Source of the DNA: Actinomadura kijaniata NBRC 14229
Lineage (GTDB): Bacteria > Actinomycetota > Actinomycetes > Streptosporangiales > Streptosporangiaceae
DNA length: 46,419 nucleotides
NCBI RefSeq assembly: GCF_001552175.1
Contig: NZ_BCQR01000094.1
Coordinates: 1 to 46,419, forward strand
Direction: 5' to 3'
The notes below the pieces were generated by a model that saw only the letters and a program-made list of their open reading frames with translations, did no database searches and had not been told where the DNA came from. The stretch's first letter is position 1; each line of letters starts with the position of its first letter. Shown here piece by piece: positions 8,376-17,290 of this stretch. Position numbers and translations under genes: made by a program.

Positions 8376-8741
8376 TCACACTCCCTCGGCGGACAGCAGG
8401 TGCCAGAAGTGGGTGATGGACGCCGCGGGGGTGCCCAGGTCGCGGCCCGAGTAGGTCCAGCGTCCGCGTAGCCGCCAGGGCCGCCCGGCGCCGTCCTGGA
8501 CGAACAGCTGGAGCGGGAAGGTCGCGTCGTGGGCGCGGATCACCCCGGCCGGGTCGACCGTCGCCTGCATCTCCGGCTCGCCTTCGCACCGCACGCCCAT
8601 CACGTGCGTGCCGGGGTCCTGGCGCAGCAAGCCCTGCGTCAGGTCGTAGACGAGTACGGAGACGTAGTCCGGGCCGAGCCACCTGAGATCGGGCAGCAGG
8701 CCGGGCGGGGGGAATCCGTACAGCTCTGGACCGCCGGTCAC
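8376..8741 (-). CDS. small uncharacterised protein
   Basis: 121 residues with no domain I recognise. It looks soluble and beta-rich (DYVSVLVYDLT, HDATFPLQLFVQDGAG, WRLRGRWTYSG). Codon use is strongly G/C-ending in this frame, unlike the competing frame on the same strand. No ribosome site precedes the GTG; instead TACGGT lies 6 nt upstream with ATGACG 18 nt before that, a leaderless promoter layout. It converges on dxs and shares its terminator. Confidence 0.65.
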   Translation of the reverse strand: MTGGPELYGFPPPGLLPDLRWLGPDYVSVLVYDLTQGLLRQDPGTHVMGVRCEGEPEMQATVDPAGVIRAHDATFPLQLFVQDGAGRPWRLRGRWTYSGRDLGTPAASITHFWHLLSAEGV

Positions 8742-8747
8742 ACGCGC

Positions 8748-8777
8748 ACCGTAGCGCTCCGGTCACCGTCGCGTCAT
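8748..8777 (-). promoter_or_regulatory. candidate leaderless promoter
   Basis: On the minus strand ATGACG, an 18-nt spacer and TACGGT (8753-8748) end 6 nt before the GTG at 8741, so the transcript would begin at or next to the start codon. Confidence 0.45.
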
Positions 8778-8916
8778 GGTTTCCCGGCGGCTGGTCCCGG
8801 TGGGCCCGGCCGTTTGCCGGATACGGCCTGGAAGGTCACGCCGATTCGGAGGGAAGCGCCGGGCCACGCCGTCTCTTCGGTGGTTTCGTACGGCCTGTCA
8901 CGGCGGGCGGGCGCGG

Positions 8917-10266
8917 TCACGAAGGGTGGCAGGCGCGGCGCATGGCCTCCCAGCGGGCGAGCTTGACGCGTTCGCCGCGGTCCAGGGAGCGGGCCAGGGC
9001 GATCTCGGCGGCGTCCAGGTTGAGCCAGTCGGCGTAGGTCACCACGGGCAGGCAGCGCGCCTCGAACAGCTCCTCGATCTTGCGGTCGGGCTCGGGCCAG
9101 GTCCCGGCGGCGTGGTCCTCCAGCAGGTGGCGGACGGTCTCGGCGGCGTCGGACTTGTTGGTGCCGACGACCCCGGTCGGGCCCCGCTTGATCCATCCGG
9201 CGACGTACTCGCGGGGGACCGGCGCGCCGTCCGGGCCGAGGACGCGGCCGCCGGCGTTGGGGACGACGTGGGCGCGCTCGTCGAACGGCACCCCCGCCAG
9301 CGGCACGCTCTGGTAGCCGACCGACCGCAGCACCAGCCCGACGGGCAGGGTCTCGGACTCCCCGGTCCTGACGAGCCGCCCGTCCTCGCCGAGCCGGGTG
9401 ACCTCCAGCCGCAGGCCCTCGACGCGGGTGGAGCCGAGGATCTCGGCGGGGGCCCGCCAGAACCGCACGTCGATGCGGCGGGGCCGGTCCCCGGCGGGCG
9501 GGCCGGTCCACTCCCGCAGCACCTTGATGTTGCCGCGCACGTGCCGGTCGCTCTCGGCGACCGCCGCGCCGGCCGGGTCCAGCTCCATGTCCTCGGGGCG
9601 CACATGGATCTCGGAGTTGGGCAGGGCGCCGAGCTCCCGCAGCTCCTTGGTGGTGAACTTGGCCTGCGCAGGGCCCCGCCGCCCGATCATGTGGACGCGC
9701 CGGACCCGGCTGCGTCCCAGCGCCTCCAGCACGTGCTCGGGGACGTCGGTGTGCCGCAGCTCCTCGGGTGTGCGGGCGAGGATCCGCACGACGTCCACGG
9801 CGACGTTCCCCACGCCGATGACCGCGACCTCCTCGGCCGACAGGTCGAAGACGTGGTCGGCGGCGTCGGGGTGGCCGCAGTACCAGTTGACGAAGTCGGT
9901 CGCGGCGACGCTGCCCGGCAGGTCCTCGCCGGGGATCCCCATCCGCCGGTCCACCATCGCGCCGGTCGCGTAGACCACCGCGTCGTAGCAGTCGAGCAGC
10001 TCCTCGCGGGTGACGTCCCGCCCGAGCTCCACGCCCCCGAAGAACCGGACGGCCGGATGCTCCAGCACCTTCTGCAGGTAGCGGGCGATGGACTTGATGG
10101 AGGGGTGGTCGGGCGCGACCCCGTACCGGACCAGCCCGTAGGGCGTCGGCAGCCGGTCGAGCACGTCGACGCGGACGTTCCCGTCGGCCTGTTTGACGAG
10201 GGCCTCGGCGGCGTACAGCCCCGCCGGACCCGAGCCGATCACCGCGACGCGCACAGGGGCTGTCAT
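8917..10266 (-). CDS. NADPH-ferredoxin/adrenodoxin-type reductase (FprA-like)
   Basis: About 449-residue FAD flavoprotein passing electrons between NADPH and ferredoxin, for example for P450s. The FAD site VAVIGSGPAGLYAAEAL opens the protein. LPTPYGLVRYGVAPDHPSIK is typical of adrenodoxin reductases, the NADPH fold is VIGVGNVAVDVVRIL, and the family's GVVGTNKSDAAETV lies near the C-terminus. The ATG at 10266 places the FAD motif as expected; ATG 10275 or GTG 10284 are possible and none has a good ribosome site. A terminator-like palindrome lies immediately upstream. No ferredoxin or P450 gene is adjacent. Confidence 0.9.
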   Translation of the reverse strand: MTAPVRVAVIGSGPAGLYAAEALVKQADGNVRVDVLDRLPTPYGLVRYGVAPDHPSIKSIARYLQKVLEHPAVRFFGGVELGRDVTREELLDCYDAVVYATGAMVDRRMGIPGEDLPGSVAATDFVNWYCGHPDAADHVFDLSAEEVAVIGVGNVAVDVVRILARTPEELRHTDVPEHVLEALGRSRVRRVHMIGRRGPAQAKFTTKELRELGALPNSEIHVRPEDMELDPAGAAVAESDRHVRGNIKVLREWTGPPAGDRPRRIDVRFWRAPAEILGSTRVEGLRLEVTRLGEDGRLVRTGESETLPVGLVLRSVGYQSVPLAGVPFDERAHVVPNAGGRVLGPDGAPVPREYVAGWIKRGPTGVVGTNKSDAAETVRHLLEDHAAGTWPEPDRKIEELFEARCLPVVTYADWLNLDAAEIALARSLDRGERVKLARWEAMRRACHPS

Positions 10267-10293
10267 GCGCGCCATTGTGCCCACGTCATGACG

Positions 10294-10329
10294 GAAAGGG
10301 CACTGTGAGCGAGGTCACAGTGCCCTTTC
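10294..10329. terminator. 15-bp perfect stem containing a Crp-type palindrome
   Basis: Arms 10294-10308 and 10315-10329 are perfectly complementary over 15 bp around a 6-nt loop. The stem lies 24 nt beyond the permease stop and just before the reductase start, so it fits as the permease terminator. Its core is TGTGA-N6-TCACA, which is also the classic Crp/Fnr-family operator, so it may instead or also be a regulator site for the reductase gene. Confidence 0.65.
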
Positions 10330-10353
10330 ATCGGCGTGCCGCCCCGGTGGCCG

Positions 10354-11850
10354 TCAGCCCTTGGTGAAGGGGACGTGCCCGGTGGGCCGGTCGCGGAGGC
10401 GGCTGTTGCGGGCGCCGTAGGCGAAGTACAGGATCGCGCCCAGGGCCATCCAGGCCAGGAACCGCAGCCAGGTCTCGACCGGCAGGTTCAGCATGACGAA
10501 CAGGCAGGCCAGCACCGACAGGATCGGCACCAGCGGGACCAGCGGGGTGCGGAACGCGCGGGGCAGGTCGGGCCGGGTGCGGCGCAGGATGACCACGCCG
10601 ACCGACACGACCAGGAACGCGAACAGCGTGCCGATGTTGACCAGTTCGGCGAGCTTGGCCAGCGGGATGAACCCGGCGAGCACCGCCACGATCGTGCCCA
10701 TGATCAGGGTCGAGCGGTACGGCGTCCCGTACCTGGGGTGCACGGCGGCCAGCCAGGACGGCAGCAGCCCGTCGCGGCTCATCGCGAAGAACACCCGGCT
10801 CTGGCCCAGCAGCAGGATCAGCACGACGGTGGTGAGACCGGCGACGGCGCCCACGCTGATGATCGTGGCGAACACCGGCTGCCCGACCGCCTTGAACGCG
10901 TCGGCCAGCGGCGCGGCGCTGCTGAGCTGGGTGTAGTGCTGCATGCCGACCACGACCAGGGACACCGCCGCGTACAGGATCGCGGTGATGACCAGCGAGC
11001 CGATCAGGCCGATGGGCAGGTCGCGCTGCGGTCGGCGGGCCTCCTCGGCGGCCGTGGCGACGATGTCGAAACCGATGTAGGCGAAGAAGACGATCGCGAC
11101 GGCGGCGAAGACGCCGAGCCAGCCGTAGCTGACCGGGGTGATGCCGAACAGCTCCTGCATCAGCGGGGCGGCGACGCCCTGCACCGATGGGCTGGACTTC
11201 GCCTCGGGGATGAACGGCGTGTAGTTGGCGCCCTTGACGAAGAACAGGCCCGCGACGATGACCAGCAGGACGACCGCGAGCTTGACGGTGACGATGACGG
11301 CGTTGAACCGCGAGGAGACCTTCACGCCGAGGATCAGCAGGCCGGTGACCAGCAGCACCAGCACGATCGCGGGGATGTTGACGATCCCGTTCTCGACGCC
11401 CGGTGGATTGGCCAGCGCCGGCGGCACCGTGATCCCCACGTTGTCGAGCATGGAGACGAAGTAGCCCGACCAGCCGACCGACACCACCGCCGCGCCGAGC
11501 GCCAGTTCCAGGATCAGGTCCCAGCCGATGATCCAGGCGGGGAACTCGCCGAGCGTGGCGTAGGAGAAGGTGTAGGCCGAGCCCGCGACCGGGACGGTCG
11601 AGGAGAACTCGGCGTAGCACAGGGCCGCCAGGCCGCAGACGACCGCGGCGAGGACGAACGACAGGGCCACGGCGGGCCCGGCCTTGTCCCTGGCGACCTG
11701 CCCGGTGAGCACGAAGATGCCGGTGCCGATGATGACGCCGACGCCGAAGACGGTCAGGTCGAGGGCCGAGAGGTCCCGGCGCAGCCTGTGCTCCGGTTCC
11801 TCCGTGTCCTGGATCGACTGCTCGACCGATTTGGTCCGGAACAGGTTCAC
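10354..11850 (-). CDS. APC-family amino-acid permease (cationic amino acid transporter type)
   Basis: 498-residue membrane transporter with about 12-14 helices. The first helix carries the APC signature LTVFGVGVIIGTGIFVLTG, and VAIVFFAYIGFDIVATAAEEARRPQRD is typical of CAT/YfnA-type permeases. GTG at 11850 is chosen because GAGGAG lies upstream at good spacing and a soluble head (NLFRTKSVEQSIQDTEEPEH) precedes the first helix. The frame stays open for 60 codons further upstream but looks like leader. Substrate is probably an amino acid; which one cannot be told. It is separated from fadB by a stem-loop. Confidence 0.9.
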   Translation of the reverse strand: MNLFRTKSVEQSIQDTEEPEHRLRRDLSALDLTVFGVGVIIGTGIFVLTGQVARDKAGPAVALSFVLAAVVCGLAALCYAEFSSTVPVAGSAYTFSYATLGEFPAWIIGWDLILELALGAAVVSVGWSGYFVSMLDNVGITVPPALANPPGVENGIVNIPAIVLVLLVTGLLILGVKVSSRFNAVIVTVKLAVVLLVIVAGLFFVKGANYTPFIPEAKSSPSVQGVAAPLMQELFGITPVSYGWLGVFAAVAIVFFAYIGFDIVATAAEEARRPQRDLPIGLIGSLVITAILYAAVSLVVVGMQHYTQLSSAAPLADAFKAVGQPVFATIISVGAVAGLTTVVLILLLGQSRVFFAMSRDGLLPSWLAAVHPRYGTPYRSTLIMGTIVAVLAGFIPLAKLAELVNIGTLFAFLVVSVGVVILRRTRPDLPRAFRTPLVPLVPILSVLACLFVMLNLPVETWLRFLAWMALGAILYFAYGARNSRLRDRPTGHVPFTKG

Positions 11851-11982
11851 CTCTGGCTCCTCGGGGGTGGCGGGTTGACTGCGGAACGTGGTCACTTCCG
11901 GGAACGACGACGACGGGTGAATGATCACCCTCGGTGGAGCAGCCGAAACCCGGCCGTGACCAAAAACAGACCCTAAGGCCGA

Positions 11983-12016
11983 AAGGGGGCGCCCCGGAAA
12001 TCCGGGACGCCCCCTT
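11983..12016. terminator. terminator hairpin between fadB and the permease
   Basis: Arms 11983-11998 and 12001-12016 pair at 15 of 16 positions around a very short AA loop. It lies 114 nt beyond the fadB stop and 133 nt before the permease start, so it most likely ends the fad transcript. Confidence 0.6.
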
Positions 12017-12103
12017 CCCCTCACCGCCACCCCGCATGACCGGGGGAGTTGGTGCCGCGCGGGCCCGAAGGCGGGCTGCCGGGTCCCCGCGCGGACGGCT
12101 GGT

Positions 12104-12136
12104 GCCGCGTCACCTCACGGCGCGCCGCGTCACCTC
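12104..12136. repeat. 13-bp direct repeat at the fadB 3' end
   Basis: GCCGCGTCACCTC occurs at 12104-12116 and again at 12124-12136. The second copy covers the fadB stop codon. It looks like a small local duplication and no function is evident. Confidence 0.6.
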
Positions 12137-14220
12137 GCCAGCGACGCGACGCCGGGCTCCAGGAAGCGGGAGCCGTTGACCCGCTCGCTGACACCCGCGC
12201 GGTCCAGGTACGGGGTGATGCCGCCCAGGTGGAACGGCCAGCCCGCGCCCAGGATCATGCACAGGTCGATGTCCTGCGGAGCCGACACCACGCCCTCGTC
12301 GAGCATGAGCCCGATCTCCTGGGCGAGCGCGTTCAGCGCCCGCTCCAGGACCTGCTCCTCGGTGGAGGGCCGGTCGCCTCCGCCGAACAGCTCCACGGCC
12401 TCGGGGTCGAGGGTGAAGTCGGGCAGGTAGACGCCCCGCTTGTCGGCCGCGACGAACTTGGCGAACTTCTCCGACAGCGGGAAGCGGTCGGGGAACGCGC
12501 CGTGCAGCGTCTCGTTGACGTGCAGCGCGATCGCCGGGCCGACCAGGCCCATCAGCACGAACGGCGGCATCGGCAGGCCCAGCGGCGCGGCGGCGCGCTC
12601 GGCCACCTCGATCGGGGTGCCCTCGTCCACCGTCTGGATGATCTCGGCCATCAGGCGCAGCAGGATGCGGTTGACCACGAACGCCGGGGCGTCCTTGACC
12701 AGCACGCAGGACTTCTTCAGCTGCTTGCCGACCGCGAACGCGGTGGCCAGCGCCGCGTCGTCGGTCCGCTCGCCGCGGACGATCTCCAGCAGCGGCAGCA
12801 CCGCGACCGGGTTGAAGAAGTGGAAGCCCACGACCCGCTCGGGGTGCCTGAGCTCGGACGCCATCTCGCTGACCGACAGCGAGGAGGTGTTGGTCGCCAG
12901 GACGCACTCGGGGGAGACGTGCTCCTCCAGCTCGGCGAACACCTTCTGCTTGACGCTCATCTCCTCGAAGACGGCCTCGATGACGAAGTCGGCGTCGGCG
13001 AACGCGTCCTTGGTCAGCGAGCCGGAGATGAGGGCCTTGAGGCGGTTGGCCTTGTCGGGGGAGACCCGGCCCTTGGACAGCAGCTTGTCGATCTCGCCGT
13101 GCGCGTAGCCGACGCCCTTGTCCAGGCGCTCCTGGTCCAGGTCGGTCAGCACGACCGGGACCTCCAGGCGGCGGGCGAACAGCAGCGCCAGCTGCGAGGC
13201 CATCAGGCCCGCGCCGACGACGCCGACCTTGGTGACCTTGCGGGCCAGGGCCTTGTCCGGCGCGCCGGCGGGGCGCTTGGCGCGCTTCTGGGTGAGGTCG
13301 AACGCGTACAGCCCGGCGCGCAGCTCGTCGCCCATGATGAGGTCGGCCAGCGCCTCGTCCTCGGCGGCGAAGCCCTCGTCGCGCGAGCGGTCCTTGGCGG
13401 CGGCGACCAGCTCGATGGCGCGCACGTAGGACGGGGCGGCGCCGTGCAGCTTGCCGTCCACGGTCCAGCGGGCCATGTTGACGGCGTTGTCCCACGCCTC
13501 GCCCTTGTCGACCGCGGGCCGCACGACCTCGATCTCGCCCTTGAGGACGCGGGCGGTCCAGGCCAGGGACTCCTCCAGGAAGTCGGCCGAGTCGAAGATC
13601 GCGTCGGCGATGCCCAGCTCGAACGCCTGCTTGCCCTTCAGCTGCCGGTTCTGGGCGAGCGGGTTCTCGATGATGACCTTGAGGGCCTTCTCGGCGCCGA
13701 TCAGGTTCGGCAGCAGGTAGGTGCCGCCCCAGCCCGGGACCAGGCCGAGGAACGCCTCCGGCAGCGACAGCGCCGGGACGCCGGCGGAGATGGTGCGGTA
13801 GGTGCAGTGGAGGGCGATCTCCACGCCGCCGCCCATGGCCGCGCCGTTGACGTAGGCGAAGGAGGGGACCTTCAGCTCGCCCAGGCGGCGGAACACGTCG
13901 TGGCCGAGCCTGCCGATCGCGAGGGCGTCCTCGCGCCGCCGGACGAGCGGGACGCCCTTGAGGTCCGCGCCGACCGCGAAGATGAACGGCTTGCCGGTGA
14001 CGCCGACGGCCACGATGTCGTCGCGCCCGGCGATCGCGTCGATGGCCTCGTTCAGCTCGGTCAGGCCGCCCGGGCCGAAGGTGTTCGGCTTGGTGTGGTC
14101 GTGGCCGTTGTCGAGGGTGATGAGGGCCAGGGTGCCCGCGCCGTGGGGCAGCTTCACGTCGCGTACGCGAGCGTGGGTGGCCACCTCGCCGGCGAAGATG
14201 CTCTTGATGTCGGTGCTCAC
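12130..14220 (-). CDS. fadB: multifunctional fatty-acid oxidation protein (enoyl-CoA hydratase / 3-hydroxyacyl-CoA dehydrogenase)
   Basis: 696 residues, bifunctional beta-oxidation enzyme. The N-terminal crotonase half has NGAAMGGGVEIALHC and GLVPGWGGTYLLPNLIGAEKAL. A linker leads to the NAD-binding dehydrogenase (VGVVGAGLMASQLALLFARR) and its C-terminal halves (HFFNPVAVLPLLEIVRGERT). It hydrates enoyl-CoA and oxidises 3-hydroxyacyl-CoA before thiolysis by FadA. The GTG at 14220 overlaps the thiolase stop (GTGA), so fadA-fadB is one coupled operon with fadA first. Confidence 0.95.
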   Translation of the reverse strand: MSTDIKSIFAGEVATHARVRDVKLPHGAGTLALITLDNGHDHTKPNTFGPGGLTELNEAIDAIAGRDDIVAVGVTGKPFIFAVGADLKGVPLVRRREDALAIGRLGHDVFRRLGELKVPSFAYVNGAAMGGGVEIALHCTYRTISAGVPALSLPEAFLGLVPGWGGTYLLPNLIGAEKALKVIIENPLAQNRQLKGKQAFELGIADAIFDSADFLEESLAWTARVLKGEIEVVRPAVDKGEAWDNAVNMARWTVDGKLHGAAPSYVRAIELVAAAKDRSRDEGFAAEDEALADLIMGDELRAGLYAFDLTQKRAKRPAGAPDKALARKVTKVGVVGAGLMASQLALLFARRLEVPVVLTDLDQERLDKGVGYAHGEIDKLLSKGRVSPDKANRLKALISGSLTKDAFADADFVIEAVFEEMSVKQKVFAELEEHVSPECVLATNTSSLSVSEMASELRHPERVVGFHFFNPVAVLPLLEIVRGERTDDAALATAFAVGKQLKKSCVLVKDAPAFVVNRILLRLMAEIIQTVDEGTPIEVAERAAAPLGLPMPPFVLMGLVGPAIALHVNETLHGAFPDRFPLSEKFAKFVAADKRGVYLPDFTLDPEAVELFGGGDRPSTEEQVLERALNALAQEIGLMLDEGVVSAPQDIDLCMILGAGWPFHLGGITPYLDRAGVSERVNGSRFLEPGVASLAR

Positions 14221-15419
14221 TTGGCACCCTCCCAGTTCACGTTCTCCCACAGCACGGTGCCGCCCATGCCCATGCCGACGCACATGGTGGTCAGGCCGTA
14301 ACGGACGTCGGTGCGCTCCTCGAACAGGCGAGAGAGCTGGTTCATCAGCCGGACGCCGGAGGAGGCCAGCGGGTGGCCGAGGGCGATGGCGCCGCCCCAG
14401 GGGTTCACGCGCGGGTCGTCGTCGGCGATCTTGAAGTGCTCCAGGAAGGCCAGCACCTGGACGGCGAACGCCTCGTTGATCTCGATGAGGCCGATGTCGT
14501 CCATGGTCAGCGAGTTGCGGGCCAGGAGCTTCTCGGTGGCCGGGACGGGGCCGACGCCCATGACCTCCGGCTCGACGCCGGCGAACGAGAAGTCCACCAG
14601 GCGCATCTTCGGGGTCAGGCCGAGCTCGGCGGCGACGTCCTCGGCGGCCAGCAGGCACGCGGTCGCGCCGTCGTTCAGGCCCGCGGCGTTGCCGGCGGTG
14701 ACGTTGCCCGCCACGCGGAACGGGGTCTTCAGCTTGGCCAGGTCCTCCAGGGTGGTGCCCGGCCGCGGCGGCTCGTCCTCGGTGGCCAGGCCCCAGCCCT
14801 TCTCGGCGGACCGGATCGCGGTCGGCACCAGGTCCGGCTGGATCTTCCCGGCGGCGTAGGCGGCGGCGACCTTCTGCTGGCTGCGCACCGCGTAGGCGTC
14901 GGCGCGGTCCTTGGTGATCTGCGGGAACCGGTCGTGCAGGTTCTCGGCGGTCGAGCCCATCACCAGCGCGGTCGGGTCCACGAGCCGGTCGGCCAGGAAG
15001 CGCGGGTTGGGGTCGACGCCCTCGCCCATCGGGTGGCGGCCCATGTGCTCGACACCACCGGCGATCACCACGTCGTAGGAGCCGAACGAGATCCCGGCGG
15101 CGGTGGTGGTGACGGCGGTCATCGCGCCGGCGCACATGCGGTCGATGGCGTAGCCGGGGACGGACTTGGGCAGCCCGGCCAGCACGGCGGCGGAGCGGCC
15201 GATGGTCAGGCCCTGGTCGCCGGTCTGGGTGGTGGCGGCCACCGCGACCTCGTCCACCCGCTCCGGCGGGAGGGACGGGTTGCGGCGCATCAGCTCGCGG
15301 ATGGCCCGCACGACCAGGTCATCGGCGCGGGTCTCGGCGTACAGGCCCTTGGGGCCCGCCTTGCCGAACGGCGTGCGGACGCCGTCGACGAACACGACGT
15401 CACGTGCGGTGCGAGGCAC
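14217..15419 (-). CDS. fadA: acetyl-CoA C-acyltransferase (thiolase)
   Basis: 400-residue thiolase completing the beta-oxidation cycle with FadB. The nucleophilic Cys is in DRMCAGAMTAV, NEAFAVQ and GHPLASSG form the active-site loop, and the second Cys is in TMCVGMGMGGTV. GGAGG about 7 nt upstream supports the GTG at 15419. Overlap with fadB (GTGA) suggests stoichiometric translation of the complex. It is divergent from an acyl-CoA ligase across a 224-bp gap carrying paired repeats. Confidence 0.95.
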   Translation of the reverse strand: MPRTARDVVFVDGVRTPFGKAGPKGLYAETRADDLVVRAIRELMRRNPSLPPERVDEVAVAATTQTGDQGLTIGRSAAVLAGLPKSVPGYAIDRMCAGAMTAVTTTAAGISFGSYDVVIAGGVEHMGRHPMGEGVDPNPRFLADRLVDPTALVMGSTAENLHDRFPQITKDRADAYAVRSQQKVAAAYAAGKIQPDLVPTAIRSAEKGWGLATEDEPPRPGTTLEDLAKLKTPFRVAGNVTAGNAAGLNDGATACLLAAEDVAAELGLTPKMRLVDFSFAGVEPEVMGVGPVPATEKLLARNSLTMDDIGLIEINEAFAVQVLAFLEHFKIADDDPRVNPWGGAIALGHPLASSGVRLMNQLSRLFEERTDVRYGLTTMCVGMGMGGTVLWENVNWEGAK

Positions 15420-15507
15420 GGGTCGTCCTCCCTCTGGGGTGGTCGGTGGTGTTGAGCCCCGTGCCGCCCGAGCGGTGCGGACGGCACGAGTACCCACGAG
15501 CAGGATG

Positions 15508-15546
15508 CTACTCGCTGGTAACCGGAAATACTACTCGTCAGTAACC
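15508..15546. promoter_or_regulatory. paired operator-like repeats between fadA and the acyl-CoA ligase
   Basis: CTACTCGCTGGTAACC (15508-15523) and CTACTCGTCAGTAACC (15531-15546) are near-identical 16-mers with a 23-bp period. Each is itself a partial palindrome (TACT....GGTA / TACT....AGTA), as expected for TetR-type sites. The stretch is AT-rich compared with its surroundings and could control both divergent transcripts. The rest of the gap holds nothing I recognise. Confidence 0.55.
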
Positions 15547-15643
15547 ACTGACATCGGGCCGGGACGCGCCACGCCCTTGTGAACCTACGGTCACGTAAGT
15601 ACCGTGTGCGCAACGCTCCGGAGGAGTCTCCCCAGGAGGCAAG

Positions 15644-17290
15644 GTGGCGCACGCGCGACCCGTCTACCGCCCGGGACCCCGACGACGGGCCGGCCATGCC
15701 CGCGATCTGGCGTCGCTGCTGCTGCGCAGCGGCCTGGTGCTGGCGGGCCCGCGCCGGCGGATCCCCGCCCACCTGGGCGAACTGCGCCGCTGGGGGACCA
15801 CCCTGGCCGGGACCGTCGCGGCGGCCGCCGCCCGCGACCCGGACCGGACCGCGCTCGTCGACGACGCGGGCGCGCTGACGTTCGCCGAACTCGACGACCG
15901 CACCGCCCGGCTGGCCGCCGGGCTGCCGCTGACCGGCCCCCGGCCCCGCGTCGCCGTGCTGTGCCGCAACCACCGGGGCATGGCCGAGACGCTGGTGGCG
16001 TGCAGCAAGCGCGGCGTGGAGGTCGTGCTGCTCAACACCGGCTTCGGCGGGGAGCGCACCCGGGCGGTGCTCGGCGAGATGCGCCCGGGCCTGCTGGTCG
16101 CCGACGCCGAGTTCGCCCCGGTGCTGGCGGAGGTGCCGGTCGCGCTGCGGCGCGCGGTGGTGTGGGCCGACCGGCCGCCCGCCCCCGGCGCGCCGACCCT
16201 GGAGCAGATCGTGCGGGCCGTTCCGCGGGCGCGGCTCGACCCGCCGCCGGTGCTGTCGCGCACGGTGATGCTCAGCTCGGGCACGACCGGCCGCCCGAAG
16301 GGCGCGCGCCGCCCGGCCCGGCCCGGCATCCGGCCGCTGGCCTCGATGACCTCGCGGCTCCCGCTGCGCACCCGGCACACGGCGGTCATCGAGGCCCCGC
16401 TGTTCCACACCTGGGGCTACGCGGCGCTGCAGATGGCGTGGGCGCTGCGCTGCCCGGTGGTGCTGCACCGCCGCTTCGACCCCGAACGGACCCTGCGCGC
16501 CGTCGCCGCCGCCCGCGAGGCGGCCGTGTTCGCCGTCCCGGTGATGGCCCGGCGCCTGCTGGACCTGCCCGCGGAGGTCCGCGCCGCCCACGACGCCTCC
16601 GGACTGCGGATCATGGCGCTGAGCGGCGGCCCGCTGCCCGGCGACCTGGCCACGCGGTTCATGGACGCGTTCGGCGACGTCGTCTACAACGTCTACGGCT
16701 CCACCGAGGCGTCCTGGGTGTCGATCGCCACCCCGCGCGACCTGCGGCGGGACCCGCGCACGGCGGGCCGCCCGCCGCGCAACACCACCCTCGCGATCCT
16801 GGACGCGGCGGGCCGCCCGGTGGGGCGGTCCACCATCGGGCACATCCACGCCGCCAACGAAATGATCTTCGAGGGGTACACCGGCGGCGATCCGGTGGAG
16901 GTCCGCGACGGCCTGCTGGCGACCGGCGACCTCGGCCACGTCGACCACCGGGGCCTGCTGTTCGTGGACGGCCGCCGGGACGGGATGATCGTCTCGGGCG
17001 GGGAGAACGTCGTGCCCCGCGACGTGGAGGACGCCATCCTGCGGCTGCCCGGCGTGCACGAGGTCGCGGTGGTCGGCGTCCCCGACCCCGCGTGGGGGCA
17101 GCGCCCGGCGGCGTTCGTCGTGCCGCGCCCCGGCGCGGACCTGGACGCCGACACCGTCCGCGCCCACGTCCAGGCGGCCCTGGCCCGCCACGCGGTGCCC
17201 CGCGACGTCCACTTCCTGGCCGAGCTGCCGCGCAACGCCGTCGGCAAGATCGTGCCCCGGCTGCTCACCGCGCGGGCAGACGGACGGTGA
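15644..17290 (+). CDS. AMP-forming acyl-CoA ligase (FadD-type)
   Basis: 548-residue ANL-superfamily enzyme that adenylates a fatty or other carboxylic acid and transfers it to CoA. Motifs in order are the P-loop LSSGTTGRPKGA, YGSTEAS, GDLGHVDHRGLLFVDGRRD, VSGGENV and the catalytic Lys region NAVGKIVPR. AGGAGG at 15634-15639 sets the GTG start at 15644. It is divergent from fadAB, consistent with substrate activation for beta-oxidation. Its 3' end overlaps the convergent histidine-kinase gene by 26 bp. Confidence 0.92.
   Translation: MAHARPVYRPGPRRRAGHARDLASLLLRSGLVLAGPRRRIPAHLGELRRWGTTLAGTVAAAAARDPDRTALVDDAGALTFAELDDRTARLAAGLPLTGPRPRVAVLCRNHRGMAETLVACSKRGVEVVLLNTGFGGERTRAVLGEMRPGLLVADAEFAPVLAEVPVALRRAVVWADRPPAPGAPTLEQIVRAVPRARLDPPPVLSRTVMLSSGTTGRPKGARRPARPGIRPLASMTSRLPLRTRHTAVIEAPLFHTWGYAALQMAWALRCPVVLHRRFDPERTLRAVAAAREAAVFAVPVMARRLLDLPAEVRAAHDASGLRIMALSGGPLPGDLATRFMDAFGDVVYNVYGSTEASWVSIATPRDLRRDPRTAGRPPRNTTLAILDAAGRPVGRSTIGHIHAANEMIFEGYTGGDPVEVRDGLLATGDLGHVDHRGLLFVDGRRDGMIVSGGENVVPRDVEDAILRLPGVHEVAVVGVPDPAWGQRPAAFVVPRPGADLDADTVRAHVQAALARHAVPRDVHFLAELPRNAVGKIVPRLLTARADGR

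Noticed and set aside
12130..15135. A 1001-codon frame suggesting a larger fadB fusion
   Set aside because: The part upstream of 14220 is the out-of-phase shadow of the thiolase gene; the true start is the GTG overlapping its stop.
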